Position numbers and translations under genes: made by a program
Shown: positions 50,101-62,798 of the stretch, piece after piece
Position numbering within the stretch: position 1 is the first letter of the stretch
Layout: every line of letters starts with the position of its first letter
Source: Poronia punctata
Lineage: Eukaryota > Ascomycota > Sordariomycetes > Xylariales > Xylariaceae
Direction of reading: 5' to 3'
DNA length: 64,000 nucleotides
Assembly: GCA_022579005.1 (NCBI GenBank)
Contig: MU401588.1
Coordinates: 1-64,000 of the forward strand
Notes under the pieces: generated by a model
Told to the model about the DNA's origin: nothing
The model's input: the letters and a program-made list of their open reading frames with translations, nothing else
Databases searched by the model: none

Positions 50101-52928
50101 TTCGACACATTTGCCGTCGCCATTTAGCTCTTACCTAAGTGCATAATGTGGGGGCCGGAAGGTTTGTTCCCTAGAAGGATTATTTATATCGTACTAGTAT
50201 ATTCGCCAATCTTATTAAATCCACTTCCCCGGATCGTTACGAGATGGGGACCTAGACTGCGTAAGATGCCAGTTTTGATTGAAAGCCGATATTTCCTGTA
50301 ACAGGACTTCCTGCTGTATCCCACGCATTCATACAGCAGGTAGGTAAACAAGGTATGGGAACAGGGTCAAATTGTCCAACTTTATGAGCAAGGCGCCCAC
50401 CAAACCAACTTGCGGAAAACATGATCCTAATAATCATGGCGACGGAAAGTAGCGGCAGAAAGTAGCAACATACAAGGGCGTCTGCTTTCTTTCGTATTCC
50501 CTAGATAACGTACTACATTACAAGGATCCGGTTCTCTCATAACTAGCTCGGTATCGTGTAGCACATCGCCTCCAGTATAGCTACACGACCTGAATGTTCG
50601 GGCTCGGAAACTGGTACAATGCCGCGCCGATCCAACATGCAATCTTAAGATATCATTTGCGCAACTGAACCCCAAACGCCTTCTAGTGTGGGAAGGCATC
50701 GCCTACCTACCACGTTACTCGTCTTCGAACGCGTGAGTATGTAGGTAAAGTATGTGGGCCTCTAAGAACTTGCCGTAGGCGGCCCATCATATACAGATGT
50801 GTCTTAATGAATTAAATGCATCAGTGGGCTTCAATCATAATGGAGGGAGAGTTTGCATGATTCCTTCCATTGACGAGCCGGAAAAGGTCTTGCGATATCT
50901 AATAAGCATCTCAGGTTACATACTTCCATTCCGCTAAATGACTACTGATAATTGTACCATGCCGTGGTATCTATCTTGTAGCTACCCAGGGTATTTGGTG
51001 TTTTAGGCGCCGACCTAGACCTCGTAAGAATCCCATATGTGCTAGAGAGGTACTGCGTTTATCTACTCGTATGTGGGTAGCAGTCTAGACCGAACCCCAC
51101 CATTGCCGAGAAAGACCCTGGCCACCCCAGGCCTAGACCGTTTAGCTTCAAGTTAGGATGTGCAGGAGAAGCCTCTGTGCAGAATATTCCCGTGCTCCCG
51201 CTTTTCTGGAACTGCATCACATGCAGTTAATAATGTTCGTATTAGGAGGGCATTCATAAGGTACCCCCACTTCAAGATGACTGGCTGACAAGAGGTAGAT
51301 CTTGTGGTCTGGCCTATGCAGAATTGTCCCTTTTTGAGGCTAGCACGAGTACTTACCTTACCCTGGAGAGCCTATCTTGGTACATACTTCTTGACCAACT
51401 TAATTATGTCAGGTCAGAGTAGATTTGCAGTGCGGCTTACCTTGACACCTTGATTAGCAGTTTGTATAGCTACTACAACGTAGTAGAAGGGATGTTGTAA
51501 GCAGAGATGCATACTCGGACATTTTGGGTAGATACTACGTAATCCATTGCGCTAAGAAGAAAATAAGTAATGGAATCCTCATAGAACATTTGATATTTGG
51601 GAATGGAAAGCTTGATGTTGCGGTGACAGACTGACGGGTTCCTCTCATTATTCGACACTGTATCGGTCTGGAAATCATACACACATTGAACCCTAACCTA
51701 CGCGTAGAGGTGTCCATACCCAGGTACATGACGGGAATTGGGTAGAGCAGTAGCTGTGAAATTAAGAAGAACCTTTCTCAGTTTTGTAAAACAACAACAA
51801 ATCAGCTTACCCAAGTACTTTTATATTCAGATGTATAGACCTTAACCAGTGTCCAATTTACACCCTCTCCCCCCGGATACAGCGACATATAGACTAAGAT
51901 ACACAATTATGGTGAGATATCTAGGTTGACAGCGTTACATGGGTCACACAAGCGTTACATGGGTCTAGTTTATGATGCGGCACCGTTATGCCGCACGCGT
52001 ATGATAAATCACAAAACTGGATCGTCACCAGACACAACTTTCAACATAGCAAACCGATAACATGATGATATTCTAATTCTGTAGGCCTGTCCTAAATGAC
52101 GGAAGGTCCACAACTAACTGCTCTTCATATCGCTTGAATGCACATCGCAGCAAGGTAAGTCGCATCTTCGGACTTCCACACAGACACAACAGCTATCGGG
52201 CCATTTGTGTCACCGGATTGAATATAACATGTCTCAATAAGCCGGTAATAGATGTCGAAAAGAACATATGCTAATTGTGAGGGACGCGCCGAAAGCCTTC
52301 GTAGATAGACCAGGTTGGAGTCACGCATACCTACTTCAGCACCGTCAAAACATATTTCGCTTCCTCATTGGCGCAAGGGGCGGCCTCTCTGTTTCACTCT
52401 CAACTATGCTGATAAGACATATACTAGGTACTTAGTATTTACTTATGATATAACGCCAGTATAAATGAGAAACGAATGTTTGTAAATTCAATGTTCGGTT
52501 GCTACGAGTAGTAAATGTGTAAAAAGACATGGGTACTTGTAGTGGGTACCGTTGATACGAGTAGGTACGAGTACAAGTACTGTAGGTATGCCACCCCCCG
52601 AGCCGCGTAAGTACCTCCTACGAGTACATACGAGAGGCCCCTGGTGAACCTAGGGTTAGGTCACTGGCTGCCAGCTGGTCTTTCCTTTCCCGACCTGGAG
52701 GTTAGGTATTTATGACTTTTATCTTATCTAACCCACCTTGAGTGTCCCCCCCACTTTATCTAGAATTCCACTGCCCCTCCATAGATTGAGTCATCGCATT
52801 ATCATTAACCGTGACTTTTGGGCCGCGCACGAAATTGGACGCCCATTGGCCAGCTGTAATTGTCTCAGTAGAAAACAACGTCGAGGCCCTGCTCTAAGAC
52901 TGTCATCTTTGCATTACAAGCCAGCACA
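47174..52928. other. Coding-free stretch of about 5.7 kb
   Basis: Holds the skn7 3' end and the eIF2B-epsilon promoter. No open frame above about 95 codons looks like a protein family, and no exon chain emerges. Base composition is ordinary. It contains the recurring TAGGTA/TACCTA strings (for example 48783-48796 and 50338-50345) and TACGAGTA strings (about 52500-52640), and near 51,940-51,965 a short direct repeat GTTACATGGGTC. Confidence 0.5.
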
Positions 52929-55300
52929 ATGTCAAGCAAAGGAGGGCGCGGCGCCGCTAGTGCTCCGGCAGCTTCTAAGGCTGCCAAGGGCAAGAAGTCG
53001 GGCAAGCCTGGTGCTGAAGAGAAGAGGGAAGATGTCCTACAAGCTGTGGCACGTATACCGCCGGTATTCCAACGGTTATTCATCGTCTAACAGGAGTATC
53101 GCAATATAGCTCATCGCAGACGACTTCCAGACCAAATTTCTACCCTTCTCCCTTGATAAACCGAGAGTAAGCTCAACTATGCAGCTGTCTTTGTGCCTAG
53201 GCTCATCCGTTTCTCGTGGTCGTGACTATTAACACGTAAATTTGAATCTAGTGCCTCCTTCCGCTTGGAAATACGCCTCTGATCGAATACACCCTTGAGT
53301 TCTTGGCTATGAACTGGGTACAAGAAGTCTACATCTATTGTGGCACGCATAGCGAACAGATCGAACACTACATTCATAATTCAAGATGGTCGCCGATAGC
53401 CCCATCATGTCCCTTTTCGACCATCGAGTTTATACGAGTTGCTGACGCACGCTCCGTCGGAGACTTCCTCAGAGACCTGGATAAGCGCAATATTATTGGA
53501 AGCGATTTCCTACTGGTGCATGGTGATCTGGTTTCCAACCTATCGCTCGAGGGCGCTCTAGCAGCTCATAAAGCAAGAAGGGAAGCGAACCGTGACTCTT
53601 GCATGACCATGGTCTTACGCGAAGCTGGCGAGGGAGACCATCACACTAAACGAAAGGCTATAAACCCTGTGTTTGTTGTCGACCCGGCGCAAAAGAGATG
53701 TCTACAGTACGAAGAGCTGAATCCCCTCCAAGACGAGAGTTATCTAGAATTGGACCCGACCATACTGGAGTGTTCCGAGTTCGAAACACGCGCGGACTTG
53801 ATCGACCCACAGATCGATATATGCACACCTGATGTTCTCGCCCTGTGGTCGGAGAGTTTCGATTACGAACTTCCGAGAGCCAACTTCTTACACGGCGTCC
53901 TGAAGGATTGGGAGCTCAACGGGAAAATGATCCACACCGAGGTTGTTACCGAAGGTTATAGCGCAAGAGCAATGAATTTGCAGATGTACGATGCTATAAG
54001 CAGCGACTTCCGCCACGGTTGGGTTTATCCTTTCACACCGGACTTCAATTTCTTGAAGAACCAGACGTACCGACGCCGGGGTTACCAAGTCTTCCAAGAG
54101 AACGACGTGCTGATAGAAGACGACACCAAGACCTTTGACGCCATGATTGGACGAGACACGCATGTGGGATCTAGAAGCATAATACAGGGCTCTATCATTG
54201 GCCGGAATTGCAAGATCGGGAGCGATGTCCGTATTATTGGCAGCATTATCTGGGACGATGCCGAGATTGCAGATGGTGCTGTCATTGAGAACACTGTCAT
54301 CGCAGACGCGGTACATGTGGGGAAGGGCGCCTCTATCCATGAAGGCTCACTGATATCTTACGGAGTCCACATTGGCGACCAGGCCGAGGTTAAGCCAGCT
54401 ACTGTGCTCTCCCTACAAAATTATAACCGCAAGCCCCTTAACCTTCAAACGGAAGTTGTTGGCGCACAAGGCAAGGGCGGTATCTTCCACTATCCAGAAG
54501 AAGATGACGCAGATGCAGAGGCCCTCCAAAAATTAGAGAACGCCCTTATTTACGAAATAGACAATCTTGGTTTCGAGACGTCTTCAGCATCGGACTTTTC
54601 GTCTGAGGACGTATCGGACGACGATTCCGAAGCTGGTTCGGCCACGCCTAGCCAGCCCACAGCACGGTCACGTCTCTCTTCATTCGCGTCGGACGACTCG
54701 GGGGCGCCTGGCTTTTCTTCCTTCCATGCGGACGCGGTTCACGGCATCTTGGAGGTCTTGCGTGGGTCTGTGGGCGACTTTGACTCGGAAAAGCTGGAAT
54801 TTACCTCTTTACGTCTAGCTAACAATGCGTCGGACACGGCGACGAGGAAGGCAGTGGCGACGGCGTTTGTCCGGCGAGCGGTCGAACTTACAAATCCCGA
54901 ATCTGGCTGCCTCGACGCCGTGAGGGCTGCTAAAGATACACTCACGTCCAGGAAAGGTGCGTCAGATTTCGTCAGCAAGGTTGGTGTGGGTGAGAGGTCC
55001 CTGTCGGATCAAGTTGAATTTGCTCTGGCGGTACAAAGGGCCTGCGTGAGCACTACCAAGGTGGTCGAGGCTGGAAAGGCTGGGAATCTGCTCGCGGCGA
55101 TGCTACAGCAGATGTACGATCTGGATATCTTAGAAGAGGACGCCTTACTTGAATGGTGGGGCGACGAAAGGGGCCAGGAGGGCGACACTATGACAACGGT
55201 ACGGGCCAAATGCCAGGCGCTCATCGAGTGGCTTGAGAATGCCGAAGAAGAAAGCGACGAAGACGAGAGCGAGGAAGAGGAGGACTCGGAAGATGAATGA
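52929..55300 (+). CDS. gcd6: eIF2B epsilon subunit (guanine-nucleotide exchange catalytic subunit)
   Basis: Catalytic subunit of eIF2B, which reloads eIF2 with GTP and is the target of stress control of translation. Three exons (52929-53048, 53110-53166, 53252-55300) give 741 residues. Order: a basic Ala/Lys/Gly N-terminus; the nucleotidyl-transferase-like domain (VLIADDF, LDKPRCLLPLGNTPLIEYTLEF, LLVHGDLVSN); left-handed beta-helix hexapeptide repeats (IGRDTHVGSRSIIQGSIIG, IGSIIWDDAEIADGAVIENT); an acidic Ser/Asp linker; then a C-terminal W2/eIF5C domain (about 550-720) with aromatic/acidic boxes (EEDALLEWWGDE, ALIEWLENAEEESDEDE) that carries exchange activity. The first intron is best read with a GC donor after GTG at 53048. 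A normal GT donor 3 bases earlier would drop one conserved Val. A nearby reading without exons 1-2 would start falsely at 53303. Confidence 0.96.
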
Positions 55301-56540
55301 GGGGAAGGAAGGAATGAGTGAACAGGAAGTCACCATCAACAAGCGACCCTCTGGTTATTCGTATTTACTACCAATTGTTAGAGCATGACCAGAGCTTGGA
55401 GCCCTTCCCTGAGTATTGCAGCACAGCACAGCACACGCATCCCGAATCTTCAAGAGAGAAACGCGACTGTCGCGAAGAGTGAAGAGCAGGCTTTGATTCA
55501 AATGTGCCGGGTGCCGAAGTACAGTAAACATTCATTTCCTCTAATTTTCTTCTTCCCAAGCGACAAGATGGTCCTACCTACGCACGTAAATGTGTGCAAC
55601 CTGCAGTATGGTTTCCTCCAATTGCAACGTCGGGTTATTTGCATTGTTCATGTCATAAAGGCAAAAAGTTAAGAATCAGGTGGTTATTAGGCACCTGAAA
55701 GCGGCAGATCGCTTGGGTTAACTGCACAGGGGTAGTTTGTGGTGTTGAGAAAGGAGCATTGGACTTTTCCAAAGTCATTCCCTCTTTTTTTCTACTCGGA
55801 GGTTAGGATTTGGCGGGCGGGCGGACGGCGAGGGACCATCCTGGCATTTTGAGTACCTACCTAGGTAAGGTACATAGCTTAACCTACCTACATTAGGTCT
55901 CGAGAGTCGAGGCCTGGGGATACTGGGTTTTCGGAAGGCCTCCTCCACAAAATCCGGGCAAAACAATTGCCACCGGCGGAATTCGACCCAGCAGTGGGAG
56001 CGCGCGCAGCTTTCTGCGTTACTAGATTTCCTATCAGCTGACGTCTCTACGCGGCCCTGTTGTGTCTCGGCGAGTTGAAACTTGATGAAAACGATGATAT
56101 TTTATGACGCCGCGGAGTATGACAGAGGATTGTGCCGCTCAACTACCGCGTGCGGTAAATGCAAGCCACCGCGGGACCCCTGGCGTAAATGGTTAGAACC
56201 TATACCCACTCCGTTAAGCCACCGTGGTTTGAACTTTGGACACGAAAAATGCGGAGGTGTCTGTCTTAAACTCGTAATAGGCCCGGAGCCGCAACCATTG
56301 TCTGGGGCAGCTCTGGCAGCCCATTTTCCCGTACTATAGTTTTCACTAACTGTGCATTATTTTAAACCTAAACGGGTATAACCTAGACCAACATAGCTAC
56401 CTATTCTATTTTGCACCTAGTTTTTATGGCAAAGCAGACACCCTCCTGTGGATCTATAGGTGTAAAGGTAAACATATAGTCTGTCATTAAATTTAATCCT
56501 ATTATGAATACCTCCTATCTACTAAAGCATTTACTAAATG
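55301..56540. other. Non-coding stretch right of the eIF2B-epsilon gene
   Basis: No recognisable gene. A plus-strand frame of 85 codons (56082-56339) is unremarkable. Contains the palindromic CTACCTAGGTA string at about 55857-55868. Toward the right end, base composition begins to drift to AT. Confidence 0.55.
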
Positions 56541-56670
56541 ACCTATTTACCTACCTACCTACTTACCTTTACCCACTTACTTTTTCTAACCTTTACCTTG
56601 TAACCTTTACCTTTTACCTTTGTAACTTGCAACCTTTGCAACCTTTACCCTGTAACCTTTAACTATTAAC
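56541..56670. repeat. Degenerate tandem array of AACCTTTACC-like units
   Basis: Starts as CCTACCTACCTACTTACC and passes into irregular 8-12-base units of the form AACCTTTACC, TAACCTTTACC, GCAACCTTTGC. The strand bias (C on plus, G on minus) is strong. It marks the passage from the gene region to the transposon region and could be sub-terminal repeat DNA of the adjacent MULE or a decayed minisatellite. Confidence 0.7.
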
Positions 56671-57004
56671 AACACTATTCCAATTATATTATTTTATTAA
56701 AATAGTTGCATTTTTGGATTTAGCACCTCGCGCGCATTACGCACATATAATTTTTATACTTTTTTGTTACGATCTGCCTATTTTAGCTATAATGGAGTTA
56801 CTTGCAAGAGCCGAAACCATGTTATTAAACCTGTTGCTGCCTACATTTACATCTACCGCTAATGCAACCTTATTACTACTACCTACACCGCCTGCAGCCT
56901 TCTTACCAGCCCTTTTACTACTTGCAAAATCGAGCTTTACCTCTTTTAATAAAGGATTTGAAGCCTAGCAACAACATACAATAGCTAATAGCTATGTTAT
57001 TTGA
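56671..57004. other. Transitional segment left of the MULE frame
   Basis: Moderately AT-rich. An 85-codon open frame on the plus strand (56714-56968) also has an open minus-strand reading rich in Lys, Gly and Val. I cannot assign either. It may be the MULE 5' end, but I could not find a terminal inverted repeat partner because the element's far end is outside the window. Confidence 0.4.
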
Positions 57005-57093
57005 AAATTTTGCGCTTTAAACAAGCAAGATAGCAAATATACTAGTTACTAAATCGGCTGCACTGTTAGTAGCTTAAGATAGCAGAGCAAAGC
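57005..57093 (+). pseudogene. MULE transposase relic, 5' part (start of FAR1-type domain)
   Basis: Read in the frame of AAA GC at 57089-57093, this segment gives a CALNKQDSKY-like stretch, then IGC and SSLR-stop-QSKA, which resembles the first part of a FAR1/WRKY-GCM1 zinc domain in fungal Mutator-like transposases. The codon GC|T is completed by the T at 62804, after removal of the Copia element and one copy of its target duplication. Two in-frame stops are present. Confidence 0.65.
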
Positions 57094-57316
57094 TGTCAGA
57101 ACTAGCATAAATAGCTAAATTGTATGTATTAATTAATGTACGTGTAAGGAGGTAAAACTTCTTTTCTTTGCAAAATCTGCATATATTAAATAAGTAAGGA
57201 GGGACCCCTTATAAGAGAACTTTTTTTTTTATAGTAGTCCTTACTGCAGCTATATAACTTTTACTATATAAGCATTATATTAATTTCTATTATTTTATAA
57301 CCTGTTAGATTTAATA
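57094..57316 (-). repeat. Copia LTR, left copy (3' LTR in element orientation)
   Basis: Starts TGTCAGAACTAGCA on the plus strand and ends CTGTTAGATTTAATA. Compared with the right copy, differences are transitions in both directions (left end better preserved, right end more mutated), so each LTR has been hit independently. Confidence 0.95.
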
Positions 57317-57547
57317 TACCCCTTTAAAATAAGCTAACATACTAGTTTATTTTATAGCTATAAATAATACTTTTATTTTATAGTATTATAGCTTTTATAG
57401 TAATAGTTATAGTGTTTTAAATTGTTTTAATTTATTTTTTTAGTTTTTTTGCACTTTTATAGTAATAAGCTAGTTAATTTTAGTTTAAATAGCTTTAACG
57501 TTAACTAAATTAATTTATTATAAAAAGCTTGCCTACTTATTTTATAT

Positions 57548-57862
57548 TAAAAACTTTATAAAACTATTTGCTATTATTAAATCTATTAGTATATAAACTA
57601 CTTAAAGCGTTTTATTAATTACTTTTTAATATAACTAGTAATTATATATATTAACATATTATAATTTTGTTTTAAGTGTTATAATATTTTTATTTACTAA
57701 ACTAATAGTTTACTAGTTATCGTACTAAATAATAATATGCTTTTATTTTAAATTAACGCTAAGCTTGTTAATAAGCTAGCTAATAAATATAGCTTCTTTT
57801 ATAGCTTAAGCTAATATAAAAAGCTTAGCTTTAGTTATAAAAGTAGTAACAATATTTTATTT
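57548..57862 (-). pseudogene. RNase H end of the Copia pol relic
   Basis: On the minus strand, ignoring stops, the reading contains AIKEAIFIS followed by a LINKLSVNL-like stretch, then IIIxYDN with the catalytic Asp, LVNKNIITLKTK, and finally VVYILIDLIIANSF near the end. This matches the conserved Ty1/Copia RNase H order (acidic-rich helix, DN motif, histidine-helix, AD-x-x-TK tail), with several His/Asp positions altered by transitions. About ten stops interrupt it. Confidence 0.85.
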
Positions 57863-60800
57863 ATTTGCTTTTTAATTAATAAGTCTACTAAAAAAAAGTA
57901 TTATATATGCTTATAAGCTTTTTTAATTAATAGTATTATTAATAAATAATAAATTATTAGCTATTTTAAGCTTATCTTTATTTTTAAACTATAAAGTAAA
58001 GCGTTAATTTGCTTAAAAATAGTTTAATACTTAGTTAGCAACAGCGTAGTAAGCAAAAAAAAGGTTGTTATTAAATTATAAAAGCTATAACGCAGCAAAA
58101 GCAATATTTAGTCTAGTAATAACTATAGCATATATAATTAATTTAATTTTATGTTAATAGTAATAAACTTTTTAATAAGTAGTAGTTTTTTTATATAAAA
58201 ACAGCTTAATAGATTTTATAAAAGTTAATAGCATCTTGCTTAAAAAGTTACTTAACTTATATATTTTTTTAATATATATAGCTTATAATAGCTAAATTAA
58301 GCCTTGCTTGCAGTTTTAAATAATTTTTATACTTAAAAACTACTTTAAATTATAACCTCTAGTTAGTTAATATTGGTTTTTTAATCTTTTAATAGCTACA
58401 AAAGCTTTAAATTTGCAAATCTTTTAATAAGCAAGCATAAAGTTGTTAACATATATAAATAATAATATTTTATTTTTAATAAATATATAAGGTTTATAAG
58501 GCACTAGCTTAAATTTAAGCTTTAAAAGTGTTAATATAAGCTTTTTTTGCTATAAAAGTAATAATTTTTATAATTTATAAAAGGCTTTTAAAAGTTATAA
58601 AATGCGTTTTTTTTTTTTATAGCTATAAGGCATTTTTATATATATTAGTTTTTAAAGTAATATATTAACAAAGGCGTTAACTATATTATATTGTTTTAAT
58701 TTAAAGTTAAACTTAGTTATAATAGTAGCTAGTATTTTAAAAAACTTTTTAGCTAAAGTAAAAGTATATGTATTTTTATATTTATTTATAAGCTATTAGT
58801 TTTTTTAAACTATAATTTGTGCTTTGCACTTTAAATAAAAGCCTTTTTTGTTAAACTTATAAATATATACCTATATATAGTTTAAAATTTAATGTTTTTT
58901 AGCTATATAAGCAAAAACTTCTTTTTAAAAGCTTATTTTATTATAACTAGCTAAATAATTATTTTTAGCCTTAAAAAACTTACTTTTTAAAAAATAATTC
59001 TTAAGTTTTTTATATAATTTTAAAAGCAATAAAAGCTTGCTTTAATATATAAAAATATTTTTTTTAATTTTTTTTTTATAAAAAAACTATAGTAGCTAGT
59101 TTATATAATTTCTTTTTATTTTAAAAGTATTATTAAAGTAGCATAGTAAACATCTAAGCGCCTTAGCTTTTATAGCTTTGCTTACTTGCATACTATGCGC
59201 TAATTTAAAAGTATATAAGCGTTTAGCATTAAACGTAGCTTTTTAGCATTTTATTTGTTTATTATTACTAATATAAGCTTTTTAGCTTAATTTTAATAGT
59301 TTAAGCAGCTTAGCTAAAAAAAGCAAAAAGTTTTTATTAATATATATACCTTTTAAAGTAAACAAACTATTATTACGCTTATTATTTATAAATATTTTTA
59401 CTTAGCAAGCTTTAAGTAAAGCAAAAAACTTATTATAACGCTTATTAAAATTAGCATTTTTAATTGCTACATATATTACTGCGTTAAAAAAAGACTATAA
59501 AAGTATAAAATATAGTTAAAATTTTAAGTTAGTATAAAAGTAATTAGTTTTATTAAACTTAAAATTTTTAGTATTTTTAATACTTTGCTTATTTACTATA
59601 TTGCTTTTAGCTTTTAAATGTTATAGTATATATTTTATTTTGTTTTTATTTTTATAAAGGTTAGTATTTTAATATTATAATTTAAACTTAAGAATTAAGG
59701 TCTTGTTTAAAAGATTTGTAATAAATTTATAATTAAGTATTTAAAGCTTATTTTTTAGTTTATTAAGCTTTTTATTAAATATTTAGTTTTTATTAAATCT
59801 TATATTTTTAGTTTAAATTACTTAATTAGTTAAAAAATTTTAAATTTTATAAATATTAGTTAACTTATAGCTAATAAGATAACTTATTTAAGCTTTAAAG
59901 CTTAGCTTTAAAAGATAATTTCTTTTTTTTTTTACATTAGTAGTAAAAATATAAGCTTTATATTTATAAACTTATAAATAGTTAAGCTTTAGTTTTTTAA
60001 TTTTAATATAGCTATCTTAAAATATAAAGTAAATATAAAAACGTTTATATAAAATTTTTTAGTAAAATATATATTTAAGTATTTAGTTTAATAAATATAT
60101 TATAGCTTTATTAATTTTAACTTAAAAAGTTTTTAAAAGCTTTGCACTAGTTTTTATATACTAAGCACGCTTTTTAACTATTTAGCTAAATTATTTGCTA
60201 GCACTATTTTAAGCTTAAATATTAAGTACTAAGATTTTTAGTATAATAAGTGCTTTATTAACTAGGTAGTTTATAACTATTTATAATTGCAAAAGTTGTT
60301 TATTTAATTTAATAACAATAACTTGTTTTTTATAAACTGCTTATGCTTTTTTTATAAAATACTTAAGCAGCGTTTTTAGTATGTTTACGTTAAAGCTTTA
60401 TAAATAATAATTAAATATATACTTAAAATATTTTTTAGTTATAAAAAGTATTAATACTTTATTATTAAAACCTTTGTTATAAAAATGCTAATTTATAGCA
60501 ATACGCTTAAATAAACAATTTAGTTAGTTTTTAGGTGCTTTATTAATTTAGTTCTCAAGCTTTTTGCATATATACCTAAAGCAATCTATTAATTTAATAC
60601 TTTAGCTTAAAAATTTTCTAATCTTTACTTTTTTTGCTTAGCTTATTAAGTGCTAAAGTGCATTAAAACCTAGGTAGCTAAGCTAAAAATGCTATTTAAA
60701 AAAATTTGCTTTAAAAGCAAGCTATTTAGTATATTTTATATACATGTTTTTTTAAGTATAAAAAAAAGCTTTATTTATATTTAGTAGTAAATATTTTAAA

Positions 60801-62575
60801 ACATATTAGTTATACCTATTTTGTACTTAGTATAATGTTAAGTAATTAAGTTTTTTAAAATAGCTTTTTAGTAGCTTTATATTTTACTAAATCCTTTTTT
60901 AAGTAAAAGTATAAAAAAAAACAATGTTTGTTACAAAGGTTTTATAGTAAGCTATATTTTTAAGCTTTAATATAAGTAGTTTTTTAGTTTTTTAAACCTT
61001 TATGTTAACGTTTTTGTAAGCTTATATAACTATAACTAAGTTTTTAGCTTAAAACAGGTTTTTTTTAAAAGCACTCCTAATATTATAAAAGCGCTTAATT
61101 TTATTAAAAATATATAGTATAAACTTTAAGTTAAAAATTGCTAAATTTTTAAGTAAATATAGTTTTTGTACAAGCTTTTTTAATATTTTAAAGCTTATAT
61201 ATATAAGGACTTGTTTTAGTTATGCCTTTTCCTTTTTTTTTTATAAGCTATTTATTAATTTTGCTTTTTTTTAATTAGCTTTTATTGCCTTAATAGCCTT
61301 AACCTTTGCTTTAAGCTTTAAATTATATTTAAGTTTAAACTTAATAAGGTTTTTATATTTTAAGTTTTCTATAAAACCTTTTTTTTAAAGCTTTAAAAAT
61401 ATATACTAGCATTTAAAAAAGTTATAATAACCTTTATACACTAAGCATACTTTTTTAAAGTTATAAGTATCTTTTTTAGTTTATTTAAGTAAATTAGTAG
61501 TAGTTTTCTAGCAAATAGCTTCTTAGCTTTAGCTAAAGGTTGCAAAATAAAAGTATTGTTCTTGTTTTTTGCTTATAAAAAAAGTGCTTATTAATATTAA
61601 AAATATATTTTTACCTTTTAACTTTTAAGCTTAGTTTTTTATTTTTTTTTTATTAAATATTGCAAAAGACCTTTTAATTATTTTCGTTTTTTTAAACTTT
61701 TAATTAATTATAGTACATGCTTAAAAGTTAGCAGCTAATTTTAAATAATAAAGCTTGCTTTTATATATTTGTTTTCTATATATTATTTTAAACGCATTAT
61801 ACTAATATTTATATTCTTTACTAAAAGCTTTAAAAAGCTGTTAAAAAAAAAAGTAAGTACTAAGCAACGCGTTAAGTTTATATTGCTTAAGTTATAAGAT
61901 ATAATAATCTTATTTTATAATAAATTTTTTAAAGTTTTTAGTTAGTTTCTTTGCGCTTTTTTTAACAAAGTTAAAAAAGTTTGCTTAGGCAATAGCTAGC
62001 AGTACTTTAGTTATAGTTTTTTTAACCTTTTAAAGGTTATTGTACTATTTATTTATTTTTTTATTATATTTTATATAAAAAGCCTTGTAGTTTTTAAATA
62101 TAATATTACTTATTTAAGTTTTTAGCTTTACTATTTTATTATTAAGCTTTTTTTAAGCTTTAACGCTTTGTTTATATTTATTTTTAAAAAATATAAATAT
62201 TAATTTAAACTTTTTAGTAAGGTTAAAAAAATCTATTAAAAGATTTTTAATATTAACTTGTTTATTTTTATTTAAAGTAAAGGTATTCTTAGCTATATAA
62301 AACCTAGATTTAGTTTTCTTAGTAGCAAAAGTAATAAGCTTTTTATTAAGTTTAGTAATATTAATAAGTTTAGGTTGTTTAAGCTAAGGTTTCTTGTTTT
62401 TTAAGTTAATATATTGCTATAGCTATAAAGCTAAGGCTCTTATTTTAAATTCTTTATTTTAGTAATAAAATTCTTTTAAGCAAAATAGTTTAATTTTATT
62501 AGCTAATACTATTATTGCTAAATTGCTATGTTGTTAAGCTTTAATAATAATAATAAACAATATAAAACTTTTAAT

Positions 62576-62798
62576 TATTAAAACTAGTATAAATAGCTAA
62601 ATTATATATATTAATTAATGTACACGTAAGGAAGTAAAACTTTTTCTTTTTGCAAAATCTGCATATATTAAATAAGTAAGGAAGGACCTCTTATAAAAGG
62701 ACCTTTTCCTTTATAGTAGTCTTTACTGCAGCTGTATAACTTCTACTATATAAGCATTACATTAATTCTTATTATCTTATAACCTGTTGGATTTAACA
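62576..62798 (-). repeat. Copia LTR, right copy (5' LTR in element orientation)
   Basis: Begins TATTAAAACTAGTA, the transition-mutated form of TGTCAGAACTAGCA, and ends CTGTTGGATTTAACA. Same length as the left copy. It is followed directly by the second AAAGC. Confidence 0.95.

Larger units (their letters stand above)
57094..62798 (-). mobile_element. RIP-degraded Copia-type LTR retrotransposon inserted in a MULE
   Basis: A 5,705-bp element with 223-bp LTRs (57094-57316 and 62576-62798) and a perfect target duplication AAAGC (57089-57093 and 62799-62803). Orientation is minus. In that direction the LTR reads TGTTAAATCC...TCTGACA, a purine tract TTTTAAAGGGGTA abuts the downstream LTR at 57317-57329, and the RNase H domain lies next to that end (57548-57862), as in Ty1/Copia elements where RNase H is last in pol. 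A Cys-rich segment near 61430-61470 on the minus strand may be the gag zinc knuckle. The interior is stop-filled throughout, so the element is dead. Confidence 0.95.

Noticed and set aside
53888..54340. A 150-codon open frame antisense to the eIF2B-epsilon gene
   Set aside because: It mirrors codon use of the strongly conserved plus-strand exon and has no recognisable features.
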